41,837 bases of DNA from JAVEDQ01 sp035468175 (GTDB lineage: Bacteria; Actinomycetota; Actinomycetes; Frankiales; Frankiaceae): assembly GCA_035468175.1 (NCBI GenBank), contig DATITC010000100.1, positions 1-41,837 of the forward strand, read 5' to 3'. Below are positions 23,612 to 31,909 of the stretch, in pieces; position 1 is the first letter of the stretch; each line of letters starts with the position of its first letter. The notes under the pieces were generated by a model, which saw only the letters and a list, made by a program, of their open reading frames with translations, was not told where the DNA came from and did not search any database. The position numbers and the translations under genes were made by a program.

Positions 23612-24445
23612 TCAGGAACCTTCTCCTGCCTGCGTCGACTCGTACTGTTGCCGTGGCGAGCAGACTGACGTCCGGCTGCACGAACACCGCCGACCGCCCT
23701 CGTCGAGCCGAACGGTCACGGCGTCCGTCGGCACCGAGCGGCCGATGACGCGGCCCGGGCCCTCGGGGCTGTCCACCTGCGCTCCGATCGCCGGTGCCGT
23801 CTCGGCGAACTTCTGGTAAAGCGGGTGCTCGTACTTCAGGCAGCACATGAGCTTCCCGCAGGCCCCGCTGATCTTCAGGGGGTTGATCGGGAGGTCCTGG
23901 TCCTTCGCCATTCGGATGCTCACCGGCTCGAAGTCCTTGAGGAAGGTGGCGCAGCACAGGTCTCGACCGCAGGGCCCGATCCCGCCCTGGACCCGGGCAT
24001 CGTCCCGGGCCGAGAGTTGACGCAGCTCCACCCGGGCGTCGAGCGTGCGGGACAGGTCGCGGACGAGCTGCCGGAAGTCCACCCGTTCGGGCGCGGTGAA
24101 GAAGACGATGACGTGTTCGCGCTCGGGGAGGTAGTCGACCGCTACCACCTTCATGTCCAGCCCTAGGGTGCGCACCAGCCGCTTGCTCGCGACCCGCGCC
24201 TCGGCCCGCCGTCGACGTGTCTGGTCCCGGCGAACCAGGTCGGCCTCGCTCGCGATGCCGGCCAGCATCGACAGGTTGCCGACCGGTTCGGAGACCTCCT
24301 GCGGGGCCCAGACGCATTCCGCGACCTCGGGGCCGTCGTCGGTCGGGACGAGGACGAGGTCGCCGACGGCGGGGCGGTGCGGTCCCGGATCGAAGTAGTA
24401 CAGCTTGCCGTACCGCTCGAACGACACCGCGCAGACCAGCGTCAT
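23612..24445 (-). CDS. ricT: PSP1/RicT-like protein (YaaT family)
   Basis: A 277-aa protein of the PSP1 C-terminal domain family. The conserved cysteine clusters GPCGRDLCCATFLKDFEPVSIRMAKDQ and SGACGKLMCCLKYE are seen at about 158-205; in B. subtilis RicT such cysteines take part in an iron-sulphur complex with RicA and RicF that affects RNase Y-dependent RNA maturation. No RicA or RicF gene is visible here, so its partners in this organism are unclear. ATG 24445 has AGGAGG upstream, directly next to a short tandem repeat. It follows holB, a common actinobacterial arrangement. Confidence 0.9.
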   Translation of the reverse strand: MTLVCAVSFERYGKLYYFDPGPHRPAVGDLVLVPTDDGPEVAECVWAPQEVSEPVGNLSMLAGIASEADLVRRDQTRRRRAEARVASKRLVRTLGLDMKVVAVDYLPEREHVIVFFTAPERVDFRQLVRDLSRTLDARVELRQLSARDDARVQGGIGPCGRDLCCATFLKDFEPVSIRMAKDQDLPINPLKISGACGKLMCCLKYEHPLYQKFAETAPAIGAQVDSPEGPGRVIGRSVPTDAVTVRLDEGGRRCSCSRTSVCSPRQQYESTQAGEGS

Positions 24446-24455
24446 GGCCCACCTC

Positions 24456-24497
24456 CTGGCGGCACCCTGGCGGCACCTAGCGGCACCCTAGCGTCAC
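24456..24497. repeat. 10-11-bp tandem repeat upstream of ricT
   Basis: On the plus strand four units begin at 24456, 24467, 24477 and 24488 (CTGGCGGCACC, CTGGCGGCAC, CTAGCGGCACC, CTAGCGTCAC). On the minus strand the array runs straight into the AGGAGG ribosome-binding site of ricT. Confidence 0.8.
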
Positions 24498-24499
24498 TG

Positions 24500-24523
24500 G
24501 GTGTGTCCCCTTCGGGGCGCACC
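24500..24523 (-). terminator. Hairpin with UUCG-type loop between holB and ricT
   Basis: GGTGTGTCCCC and GGGCGCACC can pair around a TTCG loop, with G-U pairs and one bulge. It lies in the 146-bp gap after the holB stop. It might attenuate transcription into ricT; there is no T-run. Confidence 0.4.
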
Positions 24524-24591
24524 GGCTTCCCTTGCCACCTGCCCTGTTGGGGGTGGTGGTATTGGTTGCCGTCCGAGTTGCCCACACCCAC

Positions 24592-25779
24592 TCAGGCGGT
24601 GCGCAGCTGGAGTGCGAGCGACTCGATCGCGAGCTGGGCCGAGATGCCCGGCGTCTCCTCCAGCGCGGCGCGGCAGGCGAGGACCGCATCCAGCCGGCGT
24701 AGAGTCTGTTCGGCGCAGCTCGACGAGGCTGCGGCGAGGATCTCCCGCCGTTGGTCGTCGTGCACCCACTCGATGCCGGCCCGGTCGTGCGCGTCGAGCT
24801 GCTCGGCCAGCACGTCGCGGTACCAGGCGGCCAGGTCGACGAGCGCCCGGTCGACGGCGTCGAGCACGGACCGCCGCCCGCGGCTCTTCTGCCGCTTCTC
24901 GAGGTCCTTCAACGCCCCCGCCGCCCCACGGACCTGCATCGAGGCCCGCCGGGTGCCCTTACCGCCGGACAGTGTGGCCTGCAGTTCGGCGGTCTCGGTG
25001 GCGTTCCGGTCGGAGTTCAGGCCCCCGGCCTCCTCCTCGGCGGCTTCCACGAGATCGGCCGCGGCGGCGAGGCAGTCGGCGACGGTGTTCAGTCGGGTCG
25101 GCAACCGGAGGACCTCCGCGCGGCGGGCACGCGCGTTCTCATCGGTCGCGAGCCGCCGGGCGCGGCCGACGTGGCCCTGCGACGCCCGCGCCGCGAACGT
25201 CGCGATGCTGCGGTCGACGCCCTCCGACTCGAGCACGTGCGCGACGTCGGAACTGCTCGGCGGGCGCAGCTGGACGAGCCGGCACCGGGAGCGGATTGTC
25301 GGCAACACGTCGTCGACCGCGGGTGCGCACAGCAGGAAGACGGTGCGTTCGGCCGGTTCCTCCAGCGCCTTGAGCAGCGCGTTGCCGGCCGGTTCGGTGA
25401 GCCGGTCCGCGTCCTCGACCAGCAGGATCCGCCACCGTCCGGTGGTCGGCCGCATGGCGGAGGCGAGAACCAGCGCCCGGGCGTCGTCGACGCCGATGGA
25501 TAGCCCCTCCGGGCGCAGCACGGTCAGGTCGGCGTGCGTCTCCGCGAGCACGGTGGTGCAGGCGGTGCACTGCCCGCAGCCGGGGCGTATCGACCCGTCG
25601 AGGGACTCCTCGGGTGCCGTGCACTCGAGCGCGGCAGCGAAGGCCCGCGCGGCGACCGAGCGACCGGAGCCGGCGGCCCCGACGAACAGCCACGACGATG
25701 TCATCCCGTCCCCGCTGGCGGCCCGGGCCAGGTCGGCGGCAATATCGCCCTGCCCGATCAGGGCGGAGAAGACGCTCAT
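24592..25779 (-). CDS. holB: DNA polymerase III subunit delta'
   Basis: A 395-aa clamp-loader subunit. The N-terminal AAA+ fold has a degenerate P-loop GAAGSGRS (Lys replaced by Arg, as expected for a subunit that does not hydrolyse ATP), a zinc site with CGQCTAC, LLVEDADRLTEPAGNALLKALEEP and the SRC motif in IRSRCRLVQLRPP. It helps open the sliding clamp and place it on DNA. The ATG at 25779 overlaps the stop of the MFS-thymidylate kinase gene by ATGA, so the two are coupled. Confidence 0.95.
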   Translation of the reverse strand: MSVFSALIGQGDIAADLARAASGDGMTSSWLFVGAAGSGRSVAARAFAAALECTAPEESLDGSIRPGCGQCTACTTVLAETHADLTVLRPEGLSIGVDDARALVLASAMRPTTGRWRILLVEDADRLTEPAGNALLKALEEPAERTVFLLCAPAVDDVLPTIRSRCRLVQLRPPSSSDVAHVLESEGVDRSIATFAARASQGHVGRARRLATDENARARRAEVLRLPTRLNTVADCLAAAADLVEAAEEEAGGLNSDRNATETAELQATLSGGKGTRRASMQVRGAAGALKDLEKRQKSRGRRSVLDAVDRALVDLAAWYRDVLAEQLDAHDRAGIEWVHDDQRREILAAASSSCAEQTLRRLDAVLACRAALEETPGISAQLAIESLALQLRTA

Positions 25780-27857
25780 ACGTTGACCGAATCCGGCGCG
25801 GCGGATGGGTCCGGGATCGGCTGCGGCGTCGACGGTTCCGTTGTCCCCGTTGTCGCCGCCGGGGGCAGGGTGGGCTCGACCGCGCGGCGCACGGCGGCCG
25901 CCACGTCGTCCGGACTCTGCGCGGCGTTCACCAGGGCGTAGCGCGGCGAGTCCTCGGCGACCAGGCGCAGGAAGCCCTTCCGGATGCGCTCGTGGAACTC
26001 CCGGGTCTCGGCCTCCATGCGATCCGTCTCCATGCCGCTGGCCCGGCCACGGGCCCGCGCCCGGGCCATGCCCTCGTCGACGGGCAGATCCAGCAGCACC
26101 GTGAGGTCCGGCAGCAGCTCGGAGGTGGCCCAGCGCGAGATGCGGCTGATCGTCTCGGGGTTCAGCCCCCGCCCGTACCCCTGGTAGGCGATCGAGGAGT
26201 CCACGTAACGATCGGTGATGACGATCGCGCCGCGCTCCAACGCCGGCCGCACGACACGGGCGACGTGCTCGGCTCGGTCGGCGGCGTAGAGCAGGGCCTC
26301 GGTCTCGTCGGTCACCTCGACCGTCGGGTCGAGCAGCAGCCGGCGCAGATGCTGGCCGACAGCCGTGTCGCCTGGCTCGCGGGTGACGATGACCTCATGG
26401 CCCAGCTCGCGGAGATGAGCCGCGAGCCGCTCGGCCTGCGTCGACTTCCCGGCGCCCTCACCGCCTTCCAGGGCGAGGAAGCGACCCTCGTACGGGGGGA
26501 CGGCAGGGCGCAGGTAGCCGCCGCGGACCGCCTTCCAGATCTCGGGCAGCACCGCGACGCCGGGCCGGTCGTCCATCTGCCGGTAGGAGATCAGGCCGAC
26601 GGCGACCGCGATCAGCCCGCCGGCCAGCAGCACCACGGTGACGCCGTCCGCACGGATGGTGACCCGGCTGAAGTGGAAGGCGTGCTTGCCGATGAGGCCG
26701 ACGAGGAAGGGAGCGGCTGCGAGCACGAAGAGCAGCTCGAGCCGGACGATTGACTGCACCAGCGCGAACGTGCGCCCCCGCAGCTCGTCGGACACTTCGC
26801 GGCCGAGCAGCGTCAGCCCGGTGACCCAGGCGACGCCGGAGAACGCGCCGACGAAGATCACGATCAGCAGCGAGAGCACGAGGTTCGGGGAGACGGCGAC
26901 CAGCGCGAGGGAAACGCCGCCGAGGGTCACCGCGATGCCGAACAAGCGTCGGCGGCTGTAGCCACCGAGCAGCCGCGGACCACCCGCGATGCCGGCGGCG
27001 AGCCCGAGGAAGACCGCCCCGAACAGCACGCCGTAGGCCGCGTCACCGCCGTCGAGCAGCTCCACGTAGAGGCGGCCCAGCGAGATCGTCGTACCGGCCC
27101 CGGCGAACCCACCGAGGATGCCGACGACGAGTCCTCGGACCAGCGGGTCACGCCGGACGAAGGAGAAGCCGTCCCCGATCGACTGCAGGACGCCGACCGC
27201 CGTCCCGTCCGGGGAGACCGCCGGCCGTGCGCGCCCGATCGTGTGCAGCGAGGAGACGGTCGCGGCGGAGACCAGGAAACTCGCCGCGTTCACGAACAGC
27301 GCCAGCGCGGTCGTGCGGTGCGTGAAGAACGGCACGGCGTCGCCGAGCGGCGTCGAGAGCGTGGAGAGCAGGGCGAACAGGCCGGCCGCCGGTGCCGCCG
27401 AGCCGTAGGTGCTGAACAGGCTGAGCTGGTTGGCCGCCTCGAGCCGGTCCTTGGGAACCAGGTTCGGGACGCTTGCCTCCTTGGCCGGGATCCACAGCAG
27501 GCTCGCGCACTCGATGAGGAACGACGCGACCAGGAGCCACCAGACGCCGTGGACGAATGGGATCGAGACGAACAGTGCGCACCGGATGATGTCGCAGACC
27601 ACCATCGTCACGCGGCGGTTGAGCCGGTCGGCCAGCGCGCCGGCCAGCGGTCCGAACAGCAGCGAGGGCACCAGTCGCACGCCGAGGACCGCGCCGATGG
27701 CGTAGGCCTTCGCGGAGTAGCCGGTGTTGAGTTCCTGCGCCAGGGCGGTCGTGGCCAGCAGCCCCAACCAGTCGCCGAGGCTGGAGAAGCTCAGCGCGAT
27801 CCACAGCCGGCGGAAGGCCGGGATGCGCAGCACCGCCCGCACATCGCTGACGGGCAT
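25776..27857 (-). CDS. MFS transporter-thymidylate kinase fusion
   Basis: From ATG 27857 the protein has 693 aa. Residues about 1-470 form a 12-helix major facilitator (LWIALSFSSLGDWLGLLATT, GPLAGALADRLNRRVTM, WIPAKEASVPNLV). Residues about 480-680 are a complete dTMP kinase: P-loop LEGGEGAGKST, TREPGDT, DRYVDSSIAYQG and a LID with RARGRASGMETDRMEAE. Tmk makes dTDP for DNA; it lies directly before holB. Such fusions are known in some actinobacteria; what the MFS half carries is unknown. The start is uncertain: ATG 27986 lies inside a likely -10 box (TAGCAT) and lacks a ribosome site, ATG 27857 has a weak one, and the best Shine-Dalgarno (27955-27948) points to an in-frame ATC at 27941, which would give a form 28 residues longer. 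Confidence 0.9.
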   Translation of the reverse strand: MPVSDVRAVLRIPAFRRLWIALSFSSLGDWLGLLATTALAQELNTGYSAKAYAIGAVLGVRLVPSLLFGPLAGALADRLNRRVTMVVCDIIRCALFVSIPFVHGVWWLLVASFLIECASLLWIPAKEASVPNLVPKDRLEAANQLSLFSTYGSAAPAAGLFALLSTLSTPLGDAVPFFTHRTTALALFVNAASFLVSAATVSSLHTIGRARPAVSPDGTAVGVLQSIGDGFSFVRRDPLVRGLVVGILGGFAGAGTTISLGRLYVELLDGGDAAYGVLFGAVFLGLAAGIAGGPRLLGGYSRRRLFGIAVTLGGVSLALVAVSPNLVLSLLIVIFVGAFSGVAWVTGLTLLGREVSDELRGRTFALVQSIVRLELLFVLAAAPFLVGLIGKHAFHFSRVTIRADGVTVVLLAGGLIAVAVGLISYRQMDDRPGVAVLPEIWKAVRGGYLRPAVPPYEGRFLALEGGEGAGKSTQAERLAAHLRELGHEVIVTREPGDTAVGQHLRRLLLDPTVEVTDETEALLYAADRAEHVARVVRPALERGAIVITDRYVDSSIAYQGYGRGLNPETISRISRWATSELLPDLTVLLDLPVDEGMARARARGRASGMETDRMEAETREFHERIRKGFLRLVAEDSPRYALVNAAQSPDDVAAAVRRAVEPTLPPAATTGTTEPSTPQPIPDPSAAPDSVNV

Positions 27858-27938
27858 CTCGCCGCCGGCGGTCAGGTTCGGCGTGCCGGCCCCGGCGCCG
27901 GTGGGTGTGCCGTCGGCGGGAGGCGGGGTCAGGCTCGC

Positions 27939-27955
27939 GATCTCACACCTCCTCC
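27939..27955 (-). promoter_or_regulatory. Strong Shine-Dalgarno before an in-frame ATC, possible unusual start of the MFS-Tmk gene
   Basis: On the minus strand GGAGGAGG (27955-27948) is followed by six bases and then ATC (27941-27939) in the MFS-Tmk frame. The only GTG in the spacing is out of frame and followed at once by TGA. A TAGCAT box (27990-27985) lies 30 bp upstream and could be the -10 of the promoter. Confidence 0.45.
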
Positions 27956-28053
27956 GACACCCAGTGGCGCCAGGTCCGGCGACCATGCTAGGCGCGAGAT
28001 CGCCGGTTACGCGGCTTTCTGCACAGCCACGCGTCCAGCCGGGGTGCGGTCGC

Positions 28054-31000
28054 TCACCCGGAGTCGCGGGTCCGCTTCGCCGGAGCTCGCTTCGTCGCCT
28101 TCGTAGCGGCCGATTTCGTCGTCGACTTGGTCGTCTTCGTGGCAGTCGCCTTCTTCGCCGCGGCTTTCTTGGCCACCGCCTTTTTGGCGGGTGCACGTCG
28201 AGCGGCCTTCTTCGCCGGGGCCGGCCCACGCGCCCGGCGTTCGGCGAGCAGCTCCGACCCGCGCTCGGCGTTGATCTCCTCGACGGTGTCGCCCTTGCGG
28301 AGGCTGGCGTTCGTCTCGCCGTCGGTAACGTACGGACCGAAGCGGCCCTCCTTGACGACCATCGGTTTGCCGGACGCCGCGTCGGTGCCGAGCTCGCGCA
28401 GTGGCGGGGCCGCGGCCCGCGCGGCTCCCCGGCCGCGTGTCTTCGGCTGGGCCAGCAGCGCCAGTGCGTCGTCGAGGGTGACCGTGAACAGCTGCGCCTC
28501 GCTCTCCAGCGAGCGCGAGTCCGAGCCCTTGCGGATGAAGGGGCCGTACCGGCCGTTCTGCGCAGTGATCTCCTCGCCGTCCGCGGTCCCGAGTACGCGG
28601 GGCAGCGTGAGCAGCTGCAACGCGTCTTCGAGCGTCACGGTCTGCGGGTCCATGCTGCTGAACACGCTGGACCGGGTCGCGTCGTCGTCCGGGCCACGCT
28701 GCACGTACGGGCCGAAGCGGCCGTTCTTCAGCGTGATCTCGGCGCCGGTCGCCGGATCGGTGCCGAGCACTCGGTCGTCGGAGGGTGCGGCGAGCAGTTC
28801 GTGCGCCTTCTCCACGGTGAGCTCGTCCGGCGGCAGGTCGTCCGGCAGGCTCGCCCGCTGGTCACCCTCCTGCACGTACGGGCCGTAGCGGCCGATCCGC
28901 ACCACCGGGCCGGCCATGTCGGCCTCGCGGCCTGCGGCGTCGTCGACCCCGGTCATGCGGGCGATCGACAGCGAGTTGACCTCGCGGGCGTCGATGTCCG
29001 ACAGCCGTTCGGAGACCAGCCGCTTCAGCCCCCCGGCCCGGGCCAGACCGTGCTCGTGGCCCTGGTCGCTGCCGAAATAGAAGCGGGTCAGCCAGTCGGT
29101 GCCGGCGCGCCGCCCACCGGCGATCTCGTCGAGGTCGTCCTCGACGCTGCTGGTGAACCGGTAGTCGACGAGCCGGCCGAAGTGATCCTCGAGCAGCTTG
29201 ACGACGGCGAACGCCAACCAGGTCGGCAGAAGCGCCGAACCCTTCTTCCAGGCGTAGCCGCGGTCCTGGATGGTCGACAGGATGCTGGCGTAGGTCGAGG
29301 GCCGGCCGATGCCGAGCTCCTCCAGCGTCTTGACCAGGCTCGCCTCGGTGTAGCGGGCGGGCGGTGAGGTGCTGTGCCCCCGCGGGTCGAGCGAGCGGGC
29401 GTCGAGCCGGTCGCCCTCGCGCACCGGCGGCAGTCGCCGCTCGCGGTCCTCGAGCTCGGCGTCCGGGTCGTCGGAACCCTCGACGTAGGCCCGCAGGAAG
29501 CCTGGGAACGTGATGACCTTGCCGCTGGCGGTGAAGACGACGTCCTCACCGCTGCTGCTGGCCGCGCCGATCCGCACGGTCGCGCTGGTGCCGGTCGCGT
29601 CGGCCATCTGGCTCGCGACGGTCCGCTGCCAGATCAGCTCGTAGAGCCGGAACTCGTCGCTGTTCACCTGACCGGCGACCTGGCCGGGCGTGCGGAAGGT
29701 GTCGCCCGCGGGTCGGATCGCCTCGTGGGCCTCCTGGGCGTTCTTGACCTTCCGGCTATAGGTGCGCGGCTTGTCCGGCACGTACTCCGGGCCGTACAGC
29801 TGCGCCGCCTGGGACCGCGCCGCGGCGACGGCCGTCTCCGACAAGGCGATCGAGTCGGTGCGCATGTAGGTGATGAAGCCGTTCTCGTACAGCCGCTGCG
29901 CCACCTGCATCGTGCGGGTACTGGAGAAGCGGAGCTTGCGCCCCGCTTCCTGCTGCAGCGTCGATGTCATGAACGGCGCGTAGGGGGAGCGGCGGTACGG
30001 GCGTTCCTCGACCGAGCGGACCGCGAAGCGGGCGTCGGCCAGCCGGTCGACGAGTCCGCGGGCGGCCGCCTCGTCCAGCTGGACAGTGCTGGCGGGGGCG
30101 GCGGGGTTGTCGCCCTTGAGTCGGCCCTTCGAGTCGAAGTCGCGACCGGACGCGACCCGCCGATCGTCGACCGAGACCAGGGTCGCGGGCAGCGGCAGGG
30201 CGCGATCGCCCTCGCTATTCCCGGCAACGCCGACTCCGACATTCCCGGCAACGACTCCGACATTCCCGGCAAAGCCGAACACCCCGAAGATGTCCCAGTA
30301 GTCGGCGGTCCGGAAGGCCATCCGCTCGCGTTCGCGGTCGACGAGGATCCGGGTGGCAACGCTCTGGACCCGGCCCGCCGACAGCTTCGGCATGACCTTC
30401 TTCCACAGCACCGGGGAGACCTCGTAGCCGTAGAGCCGGTCGAGGATGCGTCGGGTCTCCTGGGCGTTGACGAGGTCCTCGTCGATCTCCCGCGGGTTGT
30501 CGACGGCGTTCCGGATCGCCTGCGGGGTGATCTCGTGGAACACCATCCGTCGCACCGGGACCTTCGGCTTCAGGGTCTGCAGCAGGTGCCAGGCGATCGC
30601 CTCGCCCTCGCGGTCCTCATCCGTTGCGAGGTAGAGCTCGTCGGCGTCCTTCAGGAGGCTCTTGAGCTTGGCTACCTGCGCCTTCTTGTCGGCTGTGACG
30701 ATGTAGAGCGGCTCGAAGCCGTTCTCGACGTCGACGCCGAGGCGGGCCCACGGCTTGCCCTTCTGGGCGGGAGGGACGTCGGCGGCGTTGCGCGGGAGGT
30801 CACGGATATGACCGATCGACGACTCGACCGTCCAGCCGGCACCGAGGTAACCGGCGATGGTCCGGGCCTTGGCCGGAGATTCCACGATGACGAGGCGGCG
30901 GCCGCCGTCGGTGGCGGTCACAGCACCACCGGTGGTGGACTCGACGGAGTCATCGGTTTCGGCCACCACGATGTCATTTGTGGTGGCCACCACCCCGTCC

Positions 31001-31059
31001 TCGGGACCCGCGTCGGCTGCTGCAGAACGGGCCGTTCTCGCGCGCGGCGGCAACGGCAT
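28054..31059 (-). CDS. topA: DNA topoisomerase I
   Basis: Type IA topoisomerase of 1001 aa that relaxes negative supercoils. The TOPRIM domain starts at RRLVIVESPAKARTIAGYLG and has the acidic DEDREGEAIAW; the catalytic Tyr is in ENGFITYMRTDS; helper stretches SAGRVQSVATRILV and GIGRPSTYASIL are present. The C-terminus carries several GRYGPYV/GRFGPYV repeats and a Lys/Ala-rich basic tail typical of actinobacterial TopA. A repeat-derived segment (AGNVGVVAGNVGVGVAGN) sits in the variable loop after YWDIF. ATG 31059 is used; its AGGGAG is too close to the start, so GTG 30993 is an alternative. The first 50 residues are not conserved. Confidence 0.96.
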   Translation of the reverse strand: MPLPPRARTARSAAADAGPEDGVVATTNDIVVAETDDSVESTTGGAVTATDGGRRLVIVESPAKARTIAGYLGAGWTVESSIGHIRDLPRNAADVPPAQKGKPWARLGVDVENGFEPLYIVTADKKAQVAKLKSLLKDADELYLATDEDREGEAIAWHLLQTLKPKVPVRRMVFHEITPQAIRNAVDNPREIDEDLVNAQETRRILDRLYGYEVSPVLWKKVMPKLSAGRVQSVATRILVDRERERMAFRTADYWDIFGVFGFAGNVGVVAGNVGVGVAGNSEGDRALPLPATLVSVDDRRVASGRDFDSKGRLKGDNPAAPASTVQLDEAAARGLVDRLADARFAVRSVEERPYRRSPYAPFMTSTLQQEAGRKLRFSSTRTMQVAQRLYENGFITYMRTDSIALSETAVAAARSQAAQLYGPEYVPDKPRTYSRKVKNAQEAHEAIRPAGDTFRTPGQVAGQVNSDEFRLYELIWQRTVASQMADATGTSATVRIGAASSSGEDVVFTASGKVITFPGFLRAYVEGSDDPDAELEDRERRLPPVREGDRLDARSLDPRGHSTSPPARYTEASLVKTLEELGIGRPSTYASILSTIQDRGYAWKKGSALLPTWLAFAVVKLLEDHFGRLVDYRFTSSVEDDLDEIAGGRRAGTDWLTRFYFGSDQGHEHGLARAGGLKRLVSERLSDIDAREVNSLSIARMTGVDDAAGREADMAGPVVRIGRYGPYVQEGDQRASLPDDLPPDELTVEKAHELLAAPSDDRVLGTDPATGAEITLKNGRFGPYVQRGPDDDATRSSVFSSMDPQTVTLEDALQLLTLPRVLGTADGEEITAQNGRYGPFIRKGSDSRSLESEAQLFTVTLDDALALLAQPKTRGRGAARAAAPPLRELGTDAASGKPMVVKEGRFGPYVTDGETNASLRKGDTVEEINAERGSELLAERRARGPAPAKKAARRAPAKKAVAKKAAAKKATATKTTKSTTKSAATKATKRAPAKRTRDSG
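30217..30280. repeat. In-frame tandem repeat inside topA
   Basis: ATTCCCGGCAA occurs at 30217, 30241 and 30262, with units of 24 and 21 bp that also share GACTCCGAC. All spacings are multiples of three, so the reading frame is kept and the protein gains repeated AGNVGV-like residues. Confidence 0.85.
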
Positions 31060-31089
31060 CTCCCTGTCTGTTCGGAGGCTTTGTCTCTG

Positions 31090-31134
31090 GGGGCGAAAGT
31101 CTGGGGGGCGAAAGTCTGGGGGGGCGAAATCTGC
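31090..31134. repeat. 15-bp tandem repeat upstream of topA
   Basis: Three units of 15 bp: GGGGGCGAAAGTCTG at 31090 and 31105, and GGGGGGCGAAATCTG at 31120. A further pair TCTGCTGGTGCG follows at 31131 and 31148. The array fills the 100-bp leader between topA and the gene before it. Confidence 0.9.
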
Positions 31135-31159
31135 TGGTGCGAGTTCTCTGCTGGTGCGG

Positions 31160-31909
31160 CTAGCTGCCAACCGGGTCGGCGTCGTCTCCGGCGGCCGATG
31201 GCTCGGGCAGATGCCGGACCCTACCGATGCCGGGCTGTCCCGGTGGTCTCGTTGCGGTCGGCCAGGACGACGCTGGTGCCCCGGGTGGAGGTTCGCCGAC
31301 CAGGTCGGCCAAGCGGGCCAGTCGTCGGCTTCCGACGAGACGGTACGCTGGACCATCCGCTCGCGGCCCGAGGAAGATGCCCGGGACGCCCAGCTCGGCC
31401 AGTGCCGCCCCCGCCACCGCCCATCGCCGCGGAGCGCTCGGCGCGAGCCTGAACCGAAAACCGCGCCCGCCGCCGCCGCGGCTGCCGAGACCGTCCGCGA
31501 CGCCTGCCGAGACGGCCCACCACCACAGGCGATGACCGTCGAGGTGCAGGGTCTGCGGGGCGACCAGGGTCGCGCCACGGGTCCAGCGGTCGACCAGGGG
31601 GAAGAGCCGGGGGTCGAAGCGGGTCCTTACGGAGACGGCGTGCGGGCGTGCCGCGCTGGCGGACGGCCGGTTCGGCGCAAGCAGGTTCAGCTCGTCCAGC
31701 CGGGCCTCGAGCGCGGTGACCCGCCACGCGTCGTCGACGAGCACCGACACCCGGGCGGTGTCCGCCAGGGCACCGGAGCCGCGGACGACGTGGCTCGTTC
31801 CGCACAGCAGCCCCTCGAGGTCGGCCACGCCGGCCGGCGCGACGTCACCGGCGAGCAGGGACAGTTGCCGGTTCGGCAGCCGTCCGGCCGGTTCCAACGG
31901 GCGGGTCAC
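31160..31909 (-). CDS. Unrecognised protein between osmC and topA
   Basis: A 249-aa protein that I cannot assign. It shows no membrane helix, no signal peptide and no known catalytic motif. Notable stretches are LVAPQTLHLDGHRLWWWAVSAG and RRWAVAGAALAELGVPGIFLGPR, and the last 50 residues are Pro/Gly rich and look disordered. The GTG at 31909 overlaps the stop of the OsmC-like gene by GTGA, which makes both the start and a coupled expression likely. It is followed by topA after 100 bp of repeats. Confidence 0.75.
   Translation of the reverse strand: MTRPLEPAGRLPNRQLSLLAGDVAPAGVADLEGLLCGTSHVVRGSGALADTARVSVLVDDAWRVTALEARLDELNLLAPNRPSASAARPHAVSVRTRFDPRLFPLVDRWTRGATLVAPQTLHLDGHRLWWWAVSAGVADGLGSRGGGGRGFRFRLAPSAPRRWAVAGAALAELGVPGIFLGPRADGPAYRLVGSRRLARLADLVGEPPPGAPASSWPTATRPPGQPGIGRVRHLPEPSAAGDDADPVGS

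Noticed and set aside
24592..25779. holB as a pseudogene because its P-loop Lys is Arg
   Set aside because: Delta' subunits commonly have a non-catalytic P-loop; the rest of the clamp-loader fold is intact.
28011..28034. Hairpin downstream of topA
   Set aside because: The stem is short and interrupted (GCGGCT with AGCC-A-CGC); too weak to call a terminator.
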